NCBI GenBank assembly: GCA_041684965.1
Contig: JAWLGR010000007.1
Coordinates: 124,001 to 188,000, forward strand
Length of the DNA: 64,000 nucleotides
Reading direction: 5' to 3'
From: Mariniphaga sp041684965
GTDB lineage: Bacteria; Bacteroidota; Bacteroidia; Bacteroidales; Prolixibacteraceae
Shown: piece by piece, positions 59,499-64,000 of the stretch
Numbering within the stretch: the stretch's first letter is position 1
Layout: each line of letters begins with the position of its first letter
Position numbers and translations under genes: made by a program
Notes under the pieces: model-generated
What the model was told of the DNA's origin: nothing
Database searches by the model: none
What the model saw: the letters and a program-made list of their open reading frames with translations, nothing else

Positions 59499-61778
59499 CT
59501 ACAGCCTTTTAATTTCATAAGTCCCGTTGGTGCCTTCAAAATATAAAATACCTTCTTCTTCTGTTACCTGGATATTTCTTTTGAGAGGTTTTTTGTCTTT
59601 CTGAATCTGCCATTCTCCTGGTTTAAGATCAGTCATTAAAATTTTATAACTGTTCTTTTTCTCAACTGAAAAAGTAATAGAGGAATCTATCAATTCATAA
59701 TTTTTACTGAAAAGCACAATTCGGTCAGAAATATTAACTCCGGTTACTTTATCACCGGTTATCGTATTGACATCAATTTTTTGCTCATTTAAGTCCATCA
59801 CTTGCATAACATTAAGAAAATAATCTGTCAGTGAGGGTGTTCCCGGTGAAATTTCAACCCTCCAGGCAGCTCGTTCATAGGTATGTTCAGCTGTGCCGGC
59901 CCGCATTTCATTTTCATAATTTTTACCAAATACCCAGAATTCCCTTCCAGGCCCTCCCACAGCATTTAAGTCTAAGTTTTTTGGCAATATTCCTGTACAA
60001 ACCAATTTCCCGTAATCGCCATTTCCTGTTTTTGTTATAATGATTTCATTCGATTGAATTTCAGGTTCCTCAATGCTGTGAATAAGCCAGTATTTTTTAA
60101 AAGCAGGAGAGGTGGAAATTATCTTGTCATAAACAATTAAAGCAGCAGGCACCTGTTCATTTTTAAGATTTAAAAATACAAAGGAGCGTTTCACTTCTTT
60201 TGCCTTTGAGCTGTATGCTTTTGTGATATCACCTTTTAAATAGGAAAAGTCGGGTTGAATTTTATCAGGCCCTATGAAATGAGCCAATACTTCTCCAGTC
60301 TGATAACCTTTTTCAGGATTAAGCATGTCTTCAAGATTCTTCGGCTCCCAGCGGTTGTTTGGCAGCCGCTGACCTCCGTCGTTTCCAAAATCACCGGCAG
60401 GATGAAACTGTTCCTGAGGATCGTATATCAGCAAGGAATTATGGGCGATTGTACGCCAGTAATAGTTTTTACAATGGGCACTGCCATATGCACCACTGGT
60501 ACCTGCATACAATCCCGACTCAGTGGCAAGCGGCCCGCGGTAATATATCTGGAAAGCTCCTGCATCCAGATGCTGATGGTTACTGAAATTATAAACATTG
60601 ATATTCATTTCAGCAACTACTGAATTTTTATCCCACCCTGTACGGGAAACCATCCATCCAAATGGAGGACCAAAATACCTGGAATAAGGCAATGAATGAA
60701 TGGGTTTAGGCTCCAGTTCAATATCCCACCACAGGAACTCAAATATTTTCTCGTATTGCAATGTCCTTCCATGTGCTTTTTCATTACCTGCTCCTTGTCG
60801 TAAAAATTGTTCCAGTAAATATCCATCCTGATAATAGCTGGCGGTAAATAAAGTGCCTACATACTGTTCCCATGGTTTGCCCGGAGGGGCTCCATGGTTT
60901 GAGTGTAAAAATGTATCGCCCGAACGCATACGTTGACCATCGGGCCGGGTGGTATAGGTGTAATAATAGGGAACAAATCGTTGTTCTTTATTGTATACAT
61001 TTTTTACACCCATCCGGTCAAAAATCATAAGAGGGTATGTATCCCAACTGTACCTGAGAGGACCGTATGAATCACCCTGATGATATGCATGACCGTTATA
61101 TATCCAGTTTCGAACAGGCAGATGATCCCTGAAAAAACGTTCAGCAGCAAGTTCGTACATTTCCGGATATTCATCGTATAAGGCTATCCCTGCCGATAAG
61201 AGATCACGCATAACAAAACTTTCAGACGAATGACCGGTAACCGACCCCTGCTGTGTTGGCGGATAACCGCATTCGAGCGTTTTTGCCAGTCGCACAAACT
61301 CCCCGATGAATTCTTTTTTTTCTGAAATTGTCAGCAAAGGATAAAGCCAGTCATAAACCATAGCTCCCGTTACCATCATTCTGCCGGTGTAACGGGCGGC
61401 ATCGCCAATATCAGGCAATTCTGTTCTTTTTAGTAAAGTAAGAGTAGAATCTATGATTTTTCTGCCAAGTATTTTATCCTTTGAAAGCATGTATTGAATA
61501 GCATCCCATTCTAATTTTAACTGGAGTGATTCAGATGATTGCTTTTTTAATTTGTCTACAACAGGTTTTAAAACGGGTGAATCTATCCGTTCTTTCAATT
61601 GGGCTGCCTGATCCGGATTTATATAAAGACGGGGATGCTCAGGGGGAGGAAGAGGAATGGATATATTATTGATTTGCTTCCATTTAATCTCTGTATTGCC
61701 CTGGGTTTTTAAAGTTAAAAAACCGATCAAAATGACAGTTATCAGCAATCTGTAACTGGAATTAAAATAAAAAAACAT
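59499..61778 (-). CDS. Heparinase II/III-family polysaccharide lyase, secreted
   Basis: Exported lyase; counted from an upstream ATG at 61859 it would be 786 residues, but the ATG at 61778 (759 residues) leaves a standard signal peptide (FNSSYRLLITVILIGFLTL) and is preferred. In the longer numbering His210, Glu213, Tyr265, Asn427 and His428 line up with HepII of Pedobacter heparinus (His202, Glu205, Tyr257, Asn405, His406 from memory), with the 55-residue His-Tyr spacing kept. His430 and Glu447 could bind the structural metal. An alpha/alpha toroid (about 70-380) is followed by beta-sandwich domains (NHQHLDAGAFQIYYRGPLA). It cleaves uronic-acid-containing chains by elimination. It is the first gene of its unit. 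Confidence 0.85.
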   Translation of the reverse strand: MFFYFNSSYRLLITVILIGFLTLKTQGNTEIKWKQINNISIPLPPPEHPRLYINPDQAAQLKERIDSPVLKPVVDKLKKQSSESLQLKLEWDAIQYMLSKDKILGRKIIDSTLTLLKRTELPDIGDAARYTGRMMVTGAMVYDWLYPLLTISEKKEFIGEFVRLAKTLECGYPPTQQGSVTGHSSESFVMRDLLSAGIALYDEYPEMYELAAERFFRDHLPVRNWIYNGHAYHQGDSYGPLRYSWDTYPLMIFDRMGVKNVYNKEQRFVPYYYTYTTRPDGQRMRSGDTFLHSNHGAPPGKPWEQYVGTLFTASYYQDGYLLEQFLRQGAGNEKAHGRTLQYEKIFEFLWWDIELEPKPIHSLPYSRYFGPPFGWMVSRTGWDKNSVVAEMNINVYNFSNHQHLDAGAFQIYYRGPLATESGLYAGTSGAYGSAHCKNYYWRTIAHNSLLIYDPQEQFHPAGDFGNDGGQRLPNNRWEPKNLEDMLNPEKGYQTGEVLAHFIGPDKIQPDFSYLKGDITKAYSSKAKEVKRSFVFLNLKNEQVPAALIVYDKIISTSPAFKKYWLIHSIEEPEIQSNEIIITKTGNGDYGKLVCTGILPKNLDLNAVGGPGREFWVFGKNYENEMRAGTAEHTYERAAWRVEISPGTPSLTDYFLNVMQVMDLNEQKIDVNTITGDKVTGVNISDRIVLFSKNYELIDSSITFSVEKKNSYKILMTDLKPGEWQIQKDKKPLKRNIQVTEEEGILYFEGTNGTYEIKRL

Positions 61779-61965
61779 AATAAACTTAATAGTTGAATTT
61801 TTAAAAGCTTGATTAATATTCCATTTTAGTAAAATTAGGGATATTAATTTGGAAATCATAAACCTGCCGGCAGTTTATTTTATTTTTAATCTATTTAAAT
61901 TTTATTGTACAGAAATAAAAAAGCAGTGAGACCGTCTTCAGAATTCATATTGTTCTTCCGGTTGA

Positions 61966-61996
61966 TTTGCAGTAATCCAATATTTGATTATTTTTG
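61966..61996 (+). promoter_or_regulatory. Promoter of the last gene
   Basis: TTTG at 61966-61969 and TATTTTTG at 61989-61996, spaced by 19 bases, match the Bacteroidota promoter at both boxes. The start would be near 62003, with a leader of about 110 bases. Confidence 0.72.
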
Positions 61997-62113
61997 AGAA
62001 TTGCACAGCGATTTATTAAAGCTGTACAATTCATTTAATTGCAAGGTTTCTGTTAATTGTCAGGAAAGTGTAGCTTCAGGAAACTATAATTATCAATCAG
62101 TAAAGTACGAATA

Positions 62114-64000
62114 ATGAACTTCAAATTTAGAGTTAAATCATTTTTAATCGGTTTGGCATTAACAGTGGGGCTTTCATCAGGTATATGCTTTCCCGCTTTT
62201 CCGGGAAATCAGGTTTTAATCGAAAGTGAGCAGGGAGAAAAAGTATTCATCATTCATGGCCCGACTGATAAGCTGGAAGAGTTCAGAGAGTTGGCAAAAC
62301 AGGCTGCTCGCTTGAAACCTTATGGAAGAGTGCAGGTAAACATCAGCCGTTTGGCTGAAAAAGGGTTTCATGAAATCCCGCCCGGAAATAATTTTTGGTA
62401 CGAGTATGCAAGTTATAATCCTACACCTTTTAAATTTTTTCCGGATTCTAAAATCGCTCCTTTTCTTCCGGTCGAATTTGTAAGAAAAAATAAGGTATTA
62501 CTATTGAGCAAGGCTGAAATATTGAGGGAATTTGATTTGGAAGCAGCGTTTTGGTGCTATGAACCCAACTTTTTACCAGAGGCTTTTTTTAAAGCATATC
62601 CTCATTTACGGGGCCCCCGGATAGATCATCCGCGCCGTTCAAATCATGCTGCCTTTGCTCCATGTATCGATACAGAAGAGGTTCAGGATATGTATGCAGG
62701 TATGGTTGCAGAGTTATTGAATAATGTGCCTGAAATCAAAACCTTTTTCTTTAAAACAAACGATGCCGGATCGGGTATTTGCTGGTCCGACTGGTTGTAT
62801 TCAGGATCGAATGGCCCTTCGCATTGTAAAGACAGAAGTGCAGGTGAAAGAATAGCTTCTCTCATGAATTCTTTTAAAAAAGGAGCTGAAAAAGCAGGAA
62901 CGAATATTTCAATCCATCTGGTTGGTTCGATGTATACCGACGAGGAGGAAAAGGATATTCATTCAAATTTGCCTGAAGGCTGCTTTTTTCAAAGTCCTGG
63001 TGTAAGAAACATCGGAAGCGGATTTGGAAATACATATCCGGTAATGGGTATCTTCAATCCACTAAGTATTATTGGTGGAAGCAATGCTTTGACAAATCCC
63101 GACATACACACTCTGTTTATAAGTTATAGAGGAGCATATGACAGGGGCCATGATAAAATTTCCGTAAATAGATTGACCGACCTGCTGGTTCGGTATCTGG
63201 AATCTCCTGTACAGAACGGAACGGAAAAAGAATTGTATGATTTATGTCGTGAATGGGCAGGGAGAGAAGGGGCTGAAGAACTGGCAAAAGCCTTTATTGC
63301 ATTGCAGGAGGCAGAAAGGTTTAAGTCGAAAGTGGCGCCCCGTGTCAGAAGTACTTACTGGGGAGTGTCTACGCGTCACATGACCAGGCCACTTATTTTT
63401 GCGCCCCAGATGTTAGCTCCTGAAGAAGAATCATATTTTATTCCCCATGTATTTAACGTTTCGGAAGAAGAAGCCAGAATGGATTATACAGATATTCATG
63501 GAGGAAACCCGGCACCTCCTGAAACCGGAGCAATGTCCGGATACATTTCAATGTTGAATGATGCAATTCATGCAATGGAACAAATACCTGAAAATGCGCC
63601 TGAATACAATTACATCATGGAGATGGCAAAAGGGTGGCGGATTTATAGTTCCATTATGAGAAGCTGTGGTAATTTTAGTGAAGCGCAGGTTATCCGTAAC
63701 AGGAATGCTGAAAGATTAAGTCAGCCTCCAAAACGGCCCGCTAAAACACCAACCTGGGAAGGAGATGCAGACCTTCAGGCTTTCAATGCTGTAATGCGCG
63801 ATGAACTCGATAATACTGCTGAACTTATTGAAATTCTGATGAATGGCGGAATGAATTATGTTTTTCATGCAGAACATCCACGATATGAAGATACCTTTTT
63901 GCCCGGGCCTGATCTGATTGAGCAACTTCGGATGAAAATGAAAATAATGGTGGATCACTGGACTGATATTGAAGGATTTCTGACATCTCCGTATAAATAA
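62114..64000 (+). CDS. Secreted protein of unknown family, glycosidase-like
   Basis: A complete 628-residue protein that ends with the last base of the window. A signal peptide covers about 1-31 (SFLIGLALTVGLSSGICFPA). The middle suggests a TIM-barrel enzyme: strands such as LEAAFWCYEPNFLP, IKTFFFKTNDAGSGICW (about 208-224), NISIHLVGSMYTDEEE and TLFISYRGAYDRG. The conserved-looking cluster is NDAGSGICWSDWLYSGSNGP with acidic residues that could be catalytic. The C-terminal third is helical. No family is recognised with certainty. It is divergent from the heparinase gene and has its own strong promoter, so it likely belongs to the same glycan response, perhaps as an exo-acting glycosidase (inference). 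Confidence 0.6.
   Translation: MNFKFRVKSFLIGLALTVGLSSGICFPAFPGNQVLIESEQGEKVFIIHGPTDKLEEFRELAKQAARLKPYGRVQVNISRLAEKGFHEIPPGNNFWYEYASYNPTPFKFFPDSKIAPFLPVEFVRKNKVLLLSKAEILREFDLEAAFWCYEPNFLPEAFFKAYPHLRGPRIDHPRRSNHAAFAPCIDTEEVQDMYAGMVAELLNNVPEIKTFFFKTNDAGSGICWSDWLYSGSNGPSHCKDRSAGERIASLMNSFKKGAEKAGTNISIHLVGSMYTDEEEKDIHSNLPEGCFFQSPGVRNIGSGFGNTYPVMGIFNPLSIIGGSNALTNPDIHTLFISYRGAYDRGHDKISVNRLTDLLVRYLESPVQNGTEKELYDLCREWAGREGAEELAKAFIALQEAERFKSKVAPRVRSTYWGVSTRHMTRPLIFAPQMLAPEEESYFIPHVFNVSEEEARMDYTDIHGGNPAPPETGAMSGYISMLNDAIHAMEQIPENAPEYNYIMEMAKGWRIYSSIMRSCGNFSEAQVIRNRNAERLSQPPKRPAKTPTWEGDADLQAFNAVMRDELDNTAELIEILMNGGMNYVFHAEHPRYEDTFLPGPDLIEQLRMKMKIMVDHWTDIEGFLTSPYK

Overview
The window looks like the chromosome of a Bacteroidota bacterium, most likely a glycan-degrading, anaerobic or facultatively anaerobic member of the Bacteroidales/Marinilabiliales side of the phylum. 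Evidence: a SusC/SusD pair; promoters of the Bacteroidota type (TTTG, about 19 bases, TAnnTTTG) in front of several genes; many secreted lipoproteins and sulfatases; an RRM RNA-binding protein beside a cold-shock protein; and an 'orange protein'-type MinD/NifX cluster typical of anaerobes. The DNA is AT-rich. No insertion sequence, phage gene, integrase or CRISPR array was seen.

Layout. 1-3.1 kb: the end of a SusC/SusD locus whose remainder lies outside the window. 3.2-4.1 kb: fabI. 4.3-8.2 kb: a sulfur-amino-acid unit comprising a promoter, a 31-codon leader ORF ending Met-Ser-Met-Arg with an internal Cys-Cys-Cys, a stem-loop that starts inside the leader stop codon, a divergent aspartokinase-like protein, metY and metA. 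8.2-11.3 kb: elbB, a TatD-type hydrolase, tcdA, then an RRM protein and a cold-shock protein behind a roughly 240-base leader. 11.4-19.4 kb: an AraC regulator, the tamB/tamA pair and a BrkB membrane protein. 19.4-24.2 kb: csbD with an overlapping 48-codon membrane-peptide gene, an acidic lipoprotein, a Zn/Cd-type P-ATPase and a YafV-type amidase. 24.2-27.0 kb: two MinD-like ATPases with inserted ferredoxin domains, two NifX-like proteins and a DUF5320 protein. 27.4-31.8 kb: sbcC/sbcD. 31.8-35.6 kb: a GH78 alpha-L-rhamnosidase.

36.0-37.0 kb is a gene-poor stretch holding tRNA-Pro(CGG), a decayed tandem copy of it, short palindromes and a 104-base hairpin built of 11-base repeats. A PAS histidine kinase follows.

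38.4-64.0 kb is a sulfated-glycan region. An apparent minus-strand operon runs from a beta-propeller lipoprotein through a beta-helix protein to six consecutive sulfatases. A plus-strand pair encodes a class III aminotransferase and a cytosolic Gfo/Idh/MocA dehydrogenase. A second minus-strand unit encodes a heparinase II/III-type lyase, a Tat-exported Gfo/Idh/MocA protein with a four-cysteine motif, a lipoprotein version of GlcNAc-6-phosphate deacetylase and a DUF5916 protein. A secreted protein of unknown family closes the window behind a strong promoter. Two GlcNAc-6-sulfatase-like proteins, a sulfamidase-like protein, a lyase with HepII-like active-site residues and a NagA-like deacetylase point to an N-sulfated or N-acetylated glucosamine polymer such as heparan sulfate. 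This is inference: no SusC/SusD pair and no sulfatase-maturating enzyme lie within the 38-64 kb block.
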